Positions 32,600 to 43,169 are shown, counted from the first letter of the stretch. The stretch: 64,000 nucleotides of DNA from Roseibium polysiphoniae (GCF_014842925.1 NZ_JACYXJ010000003.1:639344-703343); one strand, 5' to 3'. Made by a program: numbers and translations. Notes: generated by a model not told the origin, from the letters alone.

Positions 32600-32625
32600 G
32601 GGGTGGACCAATTCAAAGGGGGAGG
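32600..32625 (+). repeat. Second, diverged IS end next to the IS right terminus
   Basis: GGGGTGGACCAATTCAAAGG with the following GGGAGG resembles the IS right end (GGGTGGTCCAAACAAGGGGA). It suggests a decayed or nested copy of a related element. Confidence 0.4.
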
Positions 32626-33018
32626 ATCAAGGTAAGCTTGCCTATGCCCGGGCAGAAACTTGGGAAGTTGACCGCAGCAATGTGCATTAGAATTGGTTCC
32701 GCGACCAAAAAGCGGCCGATTGCGTATCTCAGCAAGCCGAAGCCTTCAAGCTACAGGGTGGATTCCGTTCATGTTCCTTGGTATCGCTAGCACCTTATTG
32801 TTCCGATGCTGGGGTCTCTACGCTGGTAATAGGGAGCAAGAAATAAGCCTTTTTGTTTGAAATTGTTAATACGAAAATGGTGGGAGTCAGTTTACTTTGG
32901 TGCATGCGAATTGGTTTTGGAAAATAGTTTGAGCTTTTTCGTAACCTCTGTGAATCTCAGCGTCTAAAAAGACTGTACGACCCTTGGCGCTAATGCCTAG
33001 TTAGACTGAAAGAAATGA
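32626..33018. other. Intergenic region upstream of rmlC, 393 bases
   Basis: AT-rich, no supported gene. It presumably contains the promoter of the rmlCBDA operon; a leader this long is common ahead of polysaccharide operons, but I see no recognisable regulatory element. Confidence 0.4.
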
Positions 33019-33591
33019 ATGGTTGCTGTAAAAGAATTATCTATACCCGCTGTCAAAATTATAGTGCTTAGCAAACATAATGATGAGCGAGGGTTCTTTT
33101 CGGAAGCCTACAATAAGCGCTGCTTTTCAAATGCTGGCATAGACATAGACTTTGTTCAGGATAACCATGCTTTTTCGGCAAAGAAAGGAACGGTGCGCGG
33201 TTTGCATTTTCAAATTCCCCCGTTTGCTCAGGACAAGCTCATTCGCGTTGTTAGCGGCTCGATTCTTGATGTTGTCGTGGATCTCAGAACAGGGTCTTCG
33301 ACCTATGGTCAACATGTTTCCACGCTGTTGTGTGCTCGTGGCGGGAACCAGATTCTCGTGCCGGTCGGATTCGCTCACGGGATGGTGACCTTGGAGCCAG
33401 ACACGGAAATTTTGTACAAGGTATCCAATTATTACTCACCGTCGCATGACAGAGGGGTTTTGTGGAACGATCCGGAACTCGCCATCGATTGGGGGGTGTC
33501 TGGTGCAGACGCTCATTTGTCAAAAAAGGACAAAAACCAACCTAGGCTTTCGGAACTGCCTGCCTATTTCACACGTTCAGGGGAAGAGTAG
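33019..33591 (+). CDS. rmlC: dTDP-4-dehydrorhamnose 3,5-epimerase
   Basis: A 190-residue cupin enzyme for the third step of dTDP-L-rhamnose synthesis. Motifs: DERGFFSEAYN (about 22-32), FVQDNHAFSAKKGTVRGLHF with the catalytic His in RGLHFQ (near 63), the catalytic Asp in VVVDLRTGS, and PVGFAHGMVTLEPDTEILYK. First of four rml genes on one strand; rmlB starts three bases after its stop. Confidence 0.95.
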   Translation: MVAVKELSIPAVKIIVLSKHNDERGFFSEAYNKRCFSNAGIDIDFVQDNHAFSAKKGTVRGLHFQIPPFAQDKLIRVVSGSILDVVVDLRTGSSTYGQHVSTLLCARGGNQILVPVGFAHGMVTLEPDTEILYKVSNYYSPSHDRGVLWNDPELAIDWGVSGADAHLSKKDKNQPRLSELPAYFTRSGEE

Positions 33592-33594
33592 GCT

Positions 33595-34683
33595 ATGAAG
33601 GTCGTTGTCACAGGCGGAGCGGGATTTATCGGATCGGCGGTCGTCCGAAAGCTCGTTCTTCAGGAAAATGTCGATGTGATCACAGTCGACAGCCTCACCT
33701 ATGCTGGAAACCTGAACTCCCTATCGCTAGTTGAAAATAAGCCCAATCACAAGTTCATCCGTGCCGATATCCGCGACGGTGAAGCGATGGCCGATCTTCT
33801 AGCCCGGGAACAACCCAAGGCCATCATGCATCTTGCCGCCGAAAGCCACGTCGACCGTTCTATCGACGGGCCCGCTGCATTCATCGACACAAATATCATT
33901 GGAACCTACCGCCTGTTGGAAGCGGTGCGCGATTACTGGGAAAATCTGTCGGCCGCGCGCCAGAACGCGTTCCGATTCCATCATATTTCAACGGACGAGG
34001 TTTACGGTTCGCTAGGGCCAGTCGGCGCATTTAGGGAATCCTCGCCTTATGCGCCCAATTCGCCGTATTCGGCGTCGAAAGCGGCATCGGACCATTTGGT
34101 ACGTGCCTGGCACCACACGTACGGCCTGCCGGTCGTAACGACCAACTGTTCAAACAATTACGGCCCTTATCATTTTCCCGAAAAGCTCATTCCTTTGATG
34201 ATCCTTAATGGCCTAGAGGGCAAGGCGTTGCCGGTCTATGGAACGGGCGAGAATATAAGGGACTGGCTGTTCGTCGAAGACCATGCTGATGCTCTGTGGC
34301 AGGTTGTCATCAACGGTACGCCGGGCGAGGTTTATAATATCGGCGGTGAAGCTGAACGGACAAATATTGCCGTCGTTCAAATGATTTGTGATTTGCTCGA
34401 TGAATTTGTTCCGGCTGAACAGCCGAGGCGTGAACTGATTACTTATGTCGCCGACCGACCGGGTCACGACGCGCGCTATGCTATGGAAATTTCGAAGATA
34501 ACAAGGGAACTCGGTTGGCGGCCGAAGCATACGTTTGAAAGTGGATTGCGGCAAACCGTTGTCTGGTATCTGGAAAACCGATCCTGGTGGGAAGCGACCC
34601 GGAGTGGTCAATATGCTAGAGACAGGCTAGGCCTCGGGTCGAACTCCCATAGCGCGCCGCTAGTTCCCTTAAGGAGCCACTAG
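33595..34683 (+). CDS. rmlB: dTDP-glucose 4,6-dehydratase
   Basis: A 362-residue extended SDR enzyme. NAD-binding [15 protein letters not shown] at the N-terminus, [15 protein letters not shown], active-site [10 protein letters not shown], catalytic [15 protein letters not shown], and [17 protein letters not shown]. Converts dTDP-glucose to dTDP-4-keto-6-deoxyglucose. rmlD follows after two bases. Confidence 0.95.
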   Translation: MKVVVTGGAGFIGSAVVRKLVLQENVDVITVDSLTYAGNLNSLSLVENKPNHKFIRADIRDGEAMADLLAREQPKAIMHLAAESHVDRSIDGPAAFIDTNIIGTYRLLEAVRDYWENLSAARQNAFRFHHISTDEVYGSLGPVGAFRESSPYAPNSPYSASKAASDHLVRAWHHTYGLPVVTTNCSNNYGPYHFPEKLIPLMILNGLEGKALPVYGTGENIRDWLFVEDHADALWQVVINGTPGEVYNIGGEAERTNIAVVQMICDLLDEFVPAEQPRRELITYVADRPGHDARYAMEISKITRELGWRPKHTFESGLRQTVVWYLENRSWWEATRSGQYARDRLGLGSNSHSAPLVPLRSH

Positions 34684-34685
34684 TC

Positions 34686-35609
34686 GTGGAAGTCCTTGTA
34701 ACAGGCGCTGAAGGACAGCTCGGCTTCGAGGTTGCAGGCCTTTGTCGCGAGCGTGGTTTGACTGTTGCTGCATTGGCTCATCGAGATCTTGATATCACCG
34801 ACCGTAAATCGATCGACGCCGCCATATCCCGGTACAGGCCGAAGGTGATCGTCAACGCAGCTGCTTTTACTGCGGTGGATAAGGCGGAGGCCGACAGAAA
34901 TATGGCTTTCGCCGTCAATCGAGACGGCGCGGGCGATTTAGCGATCAAAGCGGCGGAAGTCGACGCATCGATCATTCACATATCGACCGATTATGTTTTT
35001 GACGGCAGCAAAAAGAGCCCGTATTCCGAGGACGATCCAGTGGCACCTTTAGGTATTTACGGTCATAGCAAAGCGGCGGGCGAAAATGCCGTGCGCACCT
35101 CGAACGGTCAGCATGTTATTCTCCGAACTGCTTGGGTCTATGGCATGCGCGGCAAGAATTTTGTGAAAACGATGCTGCGGCTCGGGGCCGATCAGAAAGA
35201 AATTTCTGTGGTCAATGACCAATGGGGGTGCCCGACCTACGCTAGGGATTTGGCCGAGGTGATTGCACAGTTAAGCGCGCGCCTGCTGTCGGGTAGCTTC
35301 AATCCCACCGGCTATGGAACGTTTCATTGTGCCGGCGGCGGTGGCGTCAGCTGGTATGGATTTGCAGAAGAAATTTTTAGGCTCGCAGCCGAACGAGTCC
35401 GGGAGGACTTGCTTGTCAAGGCAGTCTCATCATCAGGCTTTCCGGCGATCGTCCGGCGGCCCGCCAACTCGATTCTCGATTGCGGCCATCTGGAACGGAT
35501 CCATGGTCTAAAATTAAGGCCTTGGGACGTGGCTTTAGCTGATATGCTTGGCCGGTTCCAATTACATGATCGCCCCGGGCTCCATTTCGAGCCGGGCTCA
35601 ATTGTCTAA
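34686..35609 (+). CDS. rmlD: dTDP-4-dehydrorhamnose reductase
   Basis: A 307-residue SDR enzyme, last step to dTDP-L-rhamnose. Nucleotide-binding VTGAEGQLGFEV, HISTDYVFDGSKKSPYSEDD, and catalytic YGHSKAAGE. It starts with GTG at 34686; no ATG lies near the expected N-terminus. Confidence 0.93.
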   Translation: MEVLVTGAEGQLGFEVAGLCRERGLTVAALAHRDLDITDRKSIDAAISRYRPKVIVNAAAFTAVDKAEADRNMAFAVNRDGAGDLAIKAAEVDASIIHISTDYVFDGSKKSPYSEDDPVAPLGIYGHSKAAGENAVRTSNGQHVILRTAWVYGMRGKNFVKTMLRLGADQKEISVVNDQWGCPTYARDLAEVIAQLSARLLSGSFNPTGYGTFHCAGGGGVSWYGFAEEIFRLAAERVREDLLVKAVSSSGFPAIVRRPANSILDCGHLERIHGLKLRPWDVALADMLGRFQLHDRPGLHFEPGSIV

Positions 35610-35624
35610 AGTGGAGCGGGTGCG

Positions 35625-36491
35625 ATGAAGGGCATTATACTTGCTGGAGGAAGCGGGACACGCCTCTTTCCGATAACACGCAGTATCTCCAAACAGCTAC
35701 TGCCAGTCTATGACAAGCCAATGATCTATTATCCGATCAGCGTCCTGATGCTTGCTGGTATCCGGGATATTCTTGTCATCACGACTCCGCACGACAGCTC
35801 GGCTTTTCAAATGTTGTTGGAGGACGGATCGCACTGGGGGATCAACATAAGCTATGCGGTTCAGCCAAGTCCTGATGGGCTTGCACAGGCATTTCTGATT
35901 GGAGAAGACTTCATAAGCGGTGACAGTTGTTGTCTTGTCCTTGGTGACAACATCTTTTTTGGACATGGTTTGACGGATAAGCTCGCTCACGCTGTTCAAA
36001 GACCCTCAGGAGCAACGATTTTCGGTTACGAGGTAACCGATCCCGAGCGCTATGGGGTTGTGACGTTCGACGCGAACGGTCTTGCGACATCGATCGTGGA
36101 GAAACCGAAGGCTGCAAAATCTCCTTGGGCAGTCACGGGTCTCTATTTTTATGATAAGGATGTCGTTTCCATTGCTAAGGAGGTTCGGCCAAGTTCCCGG
36201 GGCGAGCTGGAGATCACCGATGTCAACACTCGCTACTTGGAACGCGGGGACCTGAATGTTGAACAGTTGGGCAGAGGATATGCTTGGTTCGACACAGGCA
36301 CTCATGACAGCCTAGTTGAGTCCGCGGTTTTTGTTCAAACGATTGAAAAACGTCAGGGCCACCGGATCGCAGTTCCAGAGGAGATAGCCTTTTTGAAAGG
36401 CTGGATCGGCAAGAGCGATTTGGAGCGAATGGGACAAGAGCTGTCGAAGAACGGATACGGTAGGTACCTTCTGAAGGTCGCACACGAATGA
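35625..36491 (+). CDS. rmlA: Glucose-1-phosphate thymidylyltransferase
   Basis: A 288-residue nucleotidyltransferase, first step of the pathway: glucose 1-phosphate plus dTTP to dTDP-glucose. Signature [20 protein letters not shown], then [17 protein letters not shown], and [13 protein letters not shown]. Completes an rmlC-B-D-A operon, so the island supplies its own rhamnose donor. Confidence 0.95.
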   Translation: MKGIILAGGSGTRLFPITRSISKQLLPVYDKPMIYYPISVLMLAGIRDILVITTPHDSSAFQMLLEDGSHWGINISYAVQPSPDGLAQAFLIGEDFISGDSCCLVLGDNIFFGHGLTDKLAHAVQRPSGATIFGYEVTDPERYGVVTFDANGLATSIVEKPKAAKSPWAVTGLYFYDKDVVSIAKEVRPSSRGELEITDVNTRYLERGDLNVEQLGRGYAWFDTGTHDSLVESAVFVQTIEKRQGHRIAVPEEIAFLKGWIGKSDLERMGQELSKNGYGRYLLKVAHE

Positions 36492-36565
36492 GACCGGTAT
36501 TGTGAGCCGTAAAATCGCCGGTGCGCAATAAAAAGCGCTTCAGGCTATCAATCGCGAGATATTAG

Positions 36566-37780
36566 ATGCGGGGCTTGAAAGAACTGGTCCGTCGCTTCGG
36601 TTTGAGGGGGAATTTGAACCGTCGCGCGCTACGTACCGACATAGAAAAAAAACTTGGCGTCTATCGCAATCTCCTGGACGTTCAGTCTCAACCTGACCGC
36701 GTTCCTGCGCGGCCTGTAGATTACGGTCGTCTGCAAATAACCTGGATTATCCCTGATTTTTCACCCGGCGCCGGCGGACATATGACAATCTTCCGTATCG
36801 CGCGCTTGTTGGAAGAATTCGGTCACGAGATTAGGTTCCTCATTCACAACCCGGTCCGCCATCGCAGCGGGGCGTCAGCTCGGCACACAATCAATCGGCA
36901 CTTCCAGCCGTTTCAGGGGCACGTGGCGATTTTGGACCACGATTTGCCTGAATTGGAAGGTGACGCCTTGATCGCCACAAATTGGTCTACCTGCTATCCA
37001 GCGAATGCGATGGGTGGCTTTTTTCGGAAGTTCTACTTTGTGCAGGACTATGAGGCCATGTTCTATCCTGCGGGGTCCGACGCTCTGCTGACAGACGTCA
37101 CTTACCGGTTCGATTTCGATTGCTTATGTGCCGGCGAGTGGCTCAGGCGAATTATGATGGAAAAATTCGGCCGGTGGGCGGCGTCATTTCCACTTGCCGT
37201 AGATCATGCCGTTTATAGCATTGACGAAGACTTTGAGCGCAAAGCCGATCTAATTGCAGTCTATGCCCGGTCAGGAACGCCGCGCCGCGCTGTGGAACTC
37301 GCAATTTTGGGCCTAGAGGCATTACATCGGCGCGGAGTGGAATTCGAGGTCGGCTTTTTTGGCGGTCGCAAGGGAAGTTTCGAAGTACCTTTTCCCTATA
37401 GGAATTACGGGACCGTCAAAAATGAGAGCCTAGCGAATATTTATCGTCAGGCATCAATCGGTCTTGTGTTTTCGGCAACCAATCACTCGCTGGTGAACCA
37501 GGAAATGATGGCGTGCGGCTTACCTGTGGTAGACCTCGATATTGATACCGTTCGAAGCATTTTCGCGGAAGGCGTTCTGGAGTTCGCAGCGCCGACACCT
37601 GCTGGAATAGCGGATGCTCTTCAAATACTGCTGGAAAACCCGGCAAGACGCGACGAGCTCCGACGGAAAGCCCTTCAACGAATAGGCCGTGTTAGTTGGC
37701 CGGAAAGCGCGCGGGTTGTCGAAACGGCAATCAAGGAACGCGTCACAAAGGCCGTCGAAGCAAGCCAAATCTCAAAATAG
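36566..37780 (+). CDS. WsaF-like rhamnosyltransferase
   Basis: A 404-residue glycosyltransferase. LQITWIIPDFSPGAGGHMTI near residue 55 and KFYFVQDYEAMFYPAGSDAL near 155 are typical of the WsaF family, which transfers rhamnose in S-layer and O-antigen glycans. The C-terminal Rossmann part has GFFGGRKGS and HSLVNQEMMACGLPVVDLD, the nucleotide-sugar end. Directly after the rml operon, which makes dTDP-rhamnose the likely donor. Confidence 0.8.
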   Translation: MRGLKELVRRFGLRGNLNRRALRTDIEKKLGVYRNLLDVQSQPDRVPARPVDYGRLQITWIIPDFSPGAGGHMTIFRIARLLEEFGHEIRFLIHNPVRHRSGASARHTINRHFQPFQGHVAILDHDLPELEGDALIATNWSTCYPANAMGGFFRKFYFVQDYEAMFYPAGSDALLTDVTYRFDFDCLCAGEWLRRIMMEKFGRWAASFPLAVDHAVYSIDEDFERKADLIAVYARSGTPRRAVELAILGLEALHRRGVEFEVGFFGGRKGSFEVPFPYRNYGTVKNESLANIYRQASIGLVFSATNHSLVNQEMMACGLPVVDLDIDTVRSIFAEGVLEFAAPTPAGIADALQILLENPARRDELRRKALQRIGRVSWPESARVVETAIKERVTKAVEASQISK

Positions 37781-37871
37781 CCTAGCCACCGCCACGTCCT
37801 AGATTCCTATTCGTGCTCTGGAACAGCCGGTTGTGGCTAGAATGGACAAAGAGCTGGACGGCAGGGCTCCT

Positions 37872-40307
37872 TTATCGTGATGCAAAGCGCCGCCAAAGAA
37901 CCAGTGGCAGCGTTTCGGCTTGCACAGCGTGCCTATGCAAGCGCATAAGGCGCAATTTCACGAGAGATAAGGCGAGCCGAGCCCATTTCACTTCTTTGTA
38001 TCCCAAGGGCTGGGTGCTGGCTTCCAGATCGACATAGTCGAAAGGGGAGGCGTATGAATTCGAAAGCATTCGGATGCGTGTGCCAATTTGGTCCTCGAGC
38101 CGCGAAAGTGCCTCTTGTTCGCCAGTCATCGATTTCGGATCGACCTTGCAGCGAGTTTTGACCTCCACGTTTTCATACTGGTGGCTAACAATCCCCGAAT
38201 TGAGGGGCCGATTGCGGCGCGGGATCCGTTTGACCTCGCTAAACAGCAAAAAATAGATCTGGGGGATGATCCTGCCGAATCGCGATGCGGTGCCGTATTT
38301 CCAGAAGCTTTTTCCGATTTCCCGGCGAGCTGTTTTATAGTTCGTAAGCCAATGACCGCTCTTCTTATTGCCCAATGAAATCATTTCAGACGACCCCAAG
38401 TCCGATACATTACGCAATTGAAGGAAAATTTCTGCTTCGTCTTTACTGGGAAAGCGGACCAGACGGTTCAAGGCTTCGAGTGCATAGGAACGAGTGTCAT
38501 CTGCCCGAATTCCGGCGAGTGCTGCGGTCGTGGCATAGTGGTCAGCATATTCGAAGAGCGCCATTTGAATATGGCACAGGAACGGATCATCTTCGGCCTC
38601 AAATATCCGGCTTTCTAAGGAATCTGATTTGAAGACAGGCTCTACAGTGCCGTCTTCCGCTTGTTCGTAGCCGAGAACGGTGCCGTGCGGAGAACGCACA
38701 ACGGCTTCGAACAGTTGAGGAAATAGTAGGCAAGCTTGGGCGTACCAATCCAATTGGCATTCATCGGCGAGCACAGGCTCGATCCAGTTTCGAGATGTCT
38801 TGCGCCAATGCGCTGGCAAACGGGTACCCATGTAGAAGCCGAAGATTTGCGGGGCATCGGATCTATGCTTGATCGCTTCGTGGAGGAATTCCTGTATCCG
38901 TCCCGACCAACCGACATCTATAAGTGCAACTCGGCTATGGTTGAAAAATCCAAGCCCGTCCAAATATCGTCCCAGAAGCGCATTGGAGGCAGAGTGCTTC
39001 GCCTGAATGGCTTTCGAGATCCGCGGGTCCTCGAGCAATCTTTGAAAAGGCGGCCAGTCGCGGAAAAATGGTGGCAATGGTGATCTCACATCCTCAATCC
39101 CATGGCTTGCCGAAATCTTCGACAATTCATCGGCCGACAATTGCAGGAACGACAACAGGTTGACAATCGTCGGCGGCCCGTTTGCTGCGGTTGCCGAAAG
39201 TTCGCGCAAGCCAAAGTGTCTAGCAGATGCAGTCAATGCCGATAGGCGTGAAATTGGTAGGTAGTCGGCGGTCGGTTTGGGACCATCATTGAAAACAAGC
39301 GGCGCAAGACGATTGAAAAGTTCCTTTAGAACATAGCCTTCTCGCGCGCAGAAATATATTTTTTCGATTCCGTGGTCCCGACATCGCTCCGCAACCTTAT
39401 GGATGAAATAGCTAAATATTGGGCCTAGCAGGCGCAGTGTTACGGCGTGTTCTCGGGTTCCGATTTCACCGGCCATTGCTTGAGCGGAAAGTGCAGCCAG
39501 ATACCCGCCCCAATCTCGATGTTTTTTTACTGCCGAAAATGCCAAGTCCATGCGCGAACGTCGCTGCAAAAAGCCCTTGTCCTCGATCACAATGGCGTTC
39601 AGCCCAGATTTTTTCGCCATTTCGCCATCGGCATGCTTATTGTCGCCAATGTGCAAAATGCGGCCCAGTTCAGCACATTCCAGCCTAGCGACTTTCTTGA
39701 ATAGGTTGCCTGTTCGTTTCAATAGGCCATGGTCGCCGGAAACATAGCCAGCATCGAAGAAATGCAGTAAACCACAAGCGGCCAGTATCCGTGAGACGCA
39801 CCGGTCGCCGATATACATGTCGGAAATGTATATGATACGGCACTGTCTTTGTTTGAGATCTTCTAGCAATTCTAGCACATGCGGCGCAGCATAGGTTGTT
39901 CGGATTTCAATTTGCTCGAAATAGGCCTCGATCGCCTTGCTGAGCTGGTCGCGCAGCCGTTGGTTGGCATGGTCTTCGAGCACCTCGTCGATCCACAAGG
40001 CATATAGTTCTGATGTGTTCGCCTCTTGATCCAGCCCCTGGCGCGTATTGCTCTCGCAGCTGGTGCGATAGGCCTTGGTGAAAGACGATAAGGCCTGTTG
40101 CTTCTGCTGGAGGCCGCGTGACTCGATATGTTGGTCAAGCCATCGTGCAGCGCCCGCCAACACAAGGTCCGGACTGACACGGCGCTGCAGGAGCGTATCG
40201 AATACGTCGAATGAAACAGTTGGTACTTTGCCTGAAGAAATTTCCTCGTCTACGAACTGCAAAATATGATGGAACGCGTCCCGGTAATCGGTATGTATCT
40301 TAAGCAT
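37872..40307 (-). CDS. Large HAD-domain protein of polysaccharide clusters
   Basis: An 811-residue protein. An N-terminal HAD domain (about 30-250) has motif I VSFDVFDTLLQRR, motif II ISDMYIGD and motif IV HIGDNKHADGEMAKKSG. A middle region has HGIEKIYFCAREGYVLKELF (near 325), a recurring feature of large HAD proteins in surface polysaccharide loci; the C-terminus is Arg/Leu-rich. Exact reaction unknown; a phosphatase or glycan-modifying role is likely. The ATG at 40307 overlaps the glycosyltransferase stop by eight bases. Confidence 0.7.
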   Translation of the reverse strand: MLKIHTDYRDAFHHILQFVDEEISSGKVPTVSFDVFDTLLQRRVSPDLVLAGAARWLDQHIESRGLQQKQQALSSFTKAYRTSCESNTRQGLDQEANTSELYALWIDEVLEDHANQRLRDQLSKAIEAYFEQIEIRTTYAAPHVLELLEDLKQRQCRIIYISDMYIGDRCVSRILAACGLLHFFDAGYVSGDHGLLKRTGNLFKKVARLECAELGRILHIGDNKHADGEMAKKSGLNAIVIEDKGFLQRRSRMDLAFSAVKKHRDWGGYLAALSAQAMAGEIGTREHAVTLRLLGPIFSYFIHKVAERCRDHGIEKIYFCAREGYVLKELFNRLAPLVFNDGPKPTADYLPISRLSALTASARHFGLRELSATAANGPPTIVNLLSFLQLSADELSKISASHGIEDVRSPLPPFFRDWPPFQRLLEDPRISKAIQAKHSASNALLGRYLDGLGFFNHSRVALIDVGWSGRIQEFLHEAIKHRSDAPQIFGFYMGTRLPAHWRKTSRNWIEPVLADECQLDWYAQACLLFPQLFEAVVRSPHGTVLGYEQAEDGTVEPVFKSDSLESRIFEAEDDPFLCHIQMALFEYADHYATTAALAGIRADDTRSYALEALNRLVRFPSKDEAEIFLQLRNVSDLGSSEMISLGNKKSGHWLTNYKTARREIGKSFWKYGTASRFGRIIPQIYFLLFSEVKRIPRRNRPLNSGIVSHQYENVEVKTRCKVDPKSMTGEQEALSRLEDQIGTRIRMLSNSYASPFDYVDLEASTQPLGYKEVKWARLALSLVKLRLMRLHRHAVQAETLPLVLWRRFASR

Positions 40308-41790
40308 TGGAAGGTCCGATGGGCCTTTTACGATCCTTAGTGGCATTCTCAGCGACGAGCCGACGATAAAGCCACAAATGCTCGCGGAGCATTTTGGCTT
40401 GAGCGAAGCGGGCGACGGCAGCGTCCCGAGCCTGAGCGGACCAGTTGTCAAAATCGCCATTTTCCCAGGCCTGGGCTATCGCGGCAGCCAACTGTTCGAT
40501 ATCGCCTTGGGGAGCCAGATATCCAGTCTTGCCCTGGGATACCTGTTCCGGGATCCCGCCGGTCGCAAATCCAACAACACTGGTTCCCGATGCGAGCGCT
40601 TCGATAACGGACAGCGGCTGATTGTCCGCGGTCGAACAAAACAGGAAAACATCGGCCACGCTATAAAACCGGTTAAGCTGCGACCGATCTGAAATATAGC
40701 CCACCGCGAGGTAGTCGAAGCCCGAAAGCTTTTCGAAAAATGCATCATCGGCGTTACCCATGACAACTAGGAATGGGTCGATATGCCTTAATCTTTCAAT
40801 AGTCTCGAGTGCAAACCGAACGCCTTTGCGTGGATCTACGATATTGCCGGCGGAAAGTAGGAACACCGGCCGTCCATTTTGTATCCCCATCTCGGCACGA
40901 AGTTTGGTCTTGTTCAGTGGTCGGTAAAAATCGGTATCAATCGAGTTGCTGATAACAAGCGGCCGCTTCTTGAAGATCATGCTACTCATAGCCATGTCGG
41001 CCATCCATTCCGATGGCGTAATGGCGGTTACATTGCCCTCCTGCACGTAGCTTTTAATCCTGCGCATGAGCTGTGTGTTGTCGCGCTTGGTGTCGATTGG
41101 CCACTGGCCGATTTGCGGACAGTCGCCGCACCCGCGGGCGCGTGCAAAATGCCCACACCCCATTGGATAGATACAGCCTCCGGTGAAGGGAGAGCAATCG
41201 TGTAGTGTCCAAACCACAGGCTTATGCCTGGCCAAGTACGCCAAGGTTAACGGCGAGATCGCCGATGACAGGTCGTGAAAGTGAAAGAGATCATAATTTT
41301 TTAGCAGCCCCATTTGAAGCATCGGCCACAATTCGAAAGGGACTAATTCGGGAAAACCCGCTTTCTTTTGGCGATGGTGAAGTTTGCGCAGCAATCCCCC
41401 GTGCTTGCCATAAAGCGGGCGTCTGGTTCCCTTGAAACCTTTCCCAGCCCAAGAACAAAAATGATGGGCATGATGACCGGAATGATTGATGAGCTGAGTA
41501 AGCTCTTCAGCGACGCGGCTTGCACCGCCGCCATGACTATCGGCCTTCGAAATGACGGCGACACGAAGCCTTCGCCGGCGTTCGGGGTGTATTACTCCAT
41601 CAATGGAATAATCGGAAAGTATGAGAGGTTCTAGAGCATCAATAGGCATGGGAACTCGGTTGTCTCGCGGCACAACGACGCCATTGAACGGATCGCCAAA
41701 TCTGGCTCGGCACGATAGCAAACGGTGTATCGGTTGCAACATACATAGATTTGGTGGCGGTGGGGGGGCCAAAATAATCATCAGCCCCAT
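40300..41790 (-). CDS. GT4-type glycosyltransferase
   Basis: Up to 496 residues. N-terminal Rossmann domain begins LRVAVISKADSHGGGASRVA (near residue 76), with WTLHDCSPFTGGCIYPMGCG, a pattern typical of family 4 transferases that act on colanic/capsule glycans. The C-terminal domain has NSIDTDFY, LLSAGNIVDPRKGVRFALET and the E-x7-E-like QPLSVIEALASGTSVVGF. Start is uncertain: no candidate ATG (41790, 41742, 41649) has a good ribosome site, and the real start may be at 41649. Confidence 0.8.
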   Translation of the reverse strand: MGLMIILAPPPPPNLCMLQPIHRLLSCRARFGDPFNGVVVPRDNRVPMPIDALEPLILSDYSIDGVIHPERRRRLRVAVISKADSHGGGASRVAEELTQLINHSGHHAHHFCSWAGKGFKGTRRPLYGKHGGLLRKLHHRQKKAGFPELVPFELWPMLQMGLLKNYDLFHFHDLSSAISPLTLAYLARHKPVVWTLHDCSPFTGGCIYPMGCGHFARARGCGDCPQIGQWPIDTKRDNTQLMRRIKSYVQEGNVTAITPSEWMADMAMSSMIFKKRPLVISNSIDTDFYRPLNKTKLRAEMGIQNGRPVFLLSAGNIVDPRKGVRFALETIERLRHIDPFLVVMGNADDAFFEKLSGFDYLAVGYISDRSQLNRFYSVADVFLFCSTADNQPLSVIEALASGTSVVGFATGGIPEQVSQGKTGYLAPQGDIEQLAAAIAQAWENGDFDNWSAQARDAAVARFAQAKMLREHLWLYRRLVAENATKDRKRPIGPSNA

Positions 41791-41814
41791 TTTTATACCC
41801 GTTTGAATCGTAAA

Positions 41815-43011
41815 TTAAGGACGAAAGATGCTCTTCCACCATGCCAGAAACGGATTCCATTTCAACATTCTTACAAGTCTTTCGAGATCCCGAATTCGGT
41901 CTCTCCGCTTGTTGAGTTCCGTTAACCGCTGTTCGGCGGTGGCATAAAGCTCGTTGCGTTCCTTGCGGGCCTGTTTACGATCTTGCACGACAAGCCTGAC
42001 GAGTCTCACCAAAGCGTCCTGGTCCAAGTCGCCGACCACAGGCCAGACGGACTGCCCATCGAAGGCCTTATCCAAGCGTTTAAAGTCGTTCAGCCCGTAG
42101 GCTTCCGCGAGAGCGCAATTGCTTTCGTGCACGTCGGACAAAATCTCGCGACACTGCGCAAGGCTCAAGAAGCGTTGCTTGGGGACTGGTTCGAATGCTT
42201 CGGTGACCTCGTCTAATCGTGGCAGGTCTAGAGGACTCTTCTCTGGATTCTTCTTGTGCCCCAGATTTAAGCGGCGGATCAGTTCTACTCCAGCTAATGG
42301 CGGGCTCTTGTTGATATACACTTCCTTCGCGCTAACCGTGCTCTCAGGCTGAAAATCCGCAAGCCCGGCATCGTTTAAAAAGGCGTTAATAATCCCCCTT
42401 TTTTTCTTTTCAGCGTCGTAGGATCGCACGATCAGGTTTTCTTTCCCGAATGCTTTCTCCCACGGGGCCAACTGCCGAGTATAATCCAGCTTTTCACGAT
42501 TTTGGAAAAGCTCGAAGCGGGCAATTGACTCGCTGGCAAGCGTATGCGGACCTTTAACAGCTTCAACGTAACAAGATTCTAGCCATTGATCCTGGCGGCG
42601 AAGATAGATGGTAACCTTCGCGTCGAATGCCGAAAACATCTTGCGCGTAGCGTCTGCCACATTGAGCCCTTTGTGCGGTTTGAAAAGAACTTCCGAGGAC
42701 AGGCAGAAAAAGACCTCGGAGCTAATCACAACCGTGTGGGCGCCTGTCTGCTCGACCTCCCTGGTCAGCCTTTGCAGGATTTCTTCTTCGGTCGTGAGTT
42801 CTGTTTTTGGTCCGATGGACCAAATGCCGTCATGCGGCCCGGCTTCGCAAAAAGGACGTGCGAAAATATGGTGGAGGCACGCCTGTTGCATTCCCAAACG
42901 CGGATACAGTACACCTCGATCCAAGAGCCGATTACAAGATCGTTCGAGAACCGATTGGAGCGAAGTCGTACCAGTTTTCGGCGCGCCAATATGCAGGAAT
43001 AAGCGGGTCAT
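41815..43011 (-). CDS. Sulfotransferase-like P-loop protein
   Basis: A 398-residue protein whose N-terminus LFLHIGAPKTGTTSLQSVLE is the 5'-phosphosulfate-binding loop of PAPS-dependent sulfotransferases. VTIYLRRQDQWLESCYVEAV (near 135) fits the 3'-phosphate site. The last 70 residues are a charged coiled coil. It probably adds sulfate to the polysaccharide; acceptor unknown. Confidence 0.7.
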   Translation of the reverse strand: MTRLFLHIGAPKTGTTSLQSVLERSCNRLLDRGVLYPRLGMQQACLHHIFARPFCEAGPHDGIWSIGPKTELTTEEEILQRLTREVEQTGAHTVVISSEVFFCLSSEVLFKPHKGLNVADATRKMFSAFDAKVTIYLRRQDQWLESCYVEAVKGPHTLASESIARFELFQNREKLDYTRQLAPWEKAFGKENLIVRSYDAEKKKRGIINAFLNDAGLADFQPESTVSAKEVYINKSPPLAGVELIRRLNLGHKKNPEKSPLDLPRLDEVTEAFEPVPKQRFLSLAQCREILSDVHESNCALAEAYGLNDFKRLDKAFDGQSVWPVVGDLDQDALVRLVRLVVQDRKQARKERNELYATAEQRLTELNKRRDRIRDLERLVRMLKWNPFLAWWKSIFRP

Positions 43012-43169
43012 CCGGCTTCACTTAGTTTTGAAAGCCAATTGAAAACTATTTCTTCAAACATGTTAAGAACGCCTTCAGATACCCTTCATCGTAGCCGCTT
43101 CGGGCTTGGTGTCGAAACGTTTGGTGAACGTGTAGTTGTTGTCCCCAGTATCACCTGAGGGGCGCGAGA

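Noticed and set aside
32542..32790. 82-codon plus frame spanning the IS right end
   Set aside because: It starts inside the IS end and has no protein-like features.
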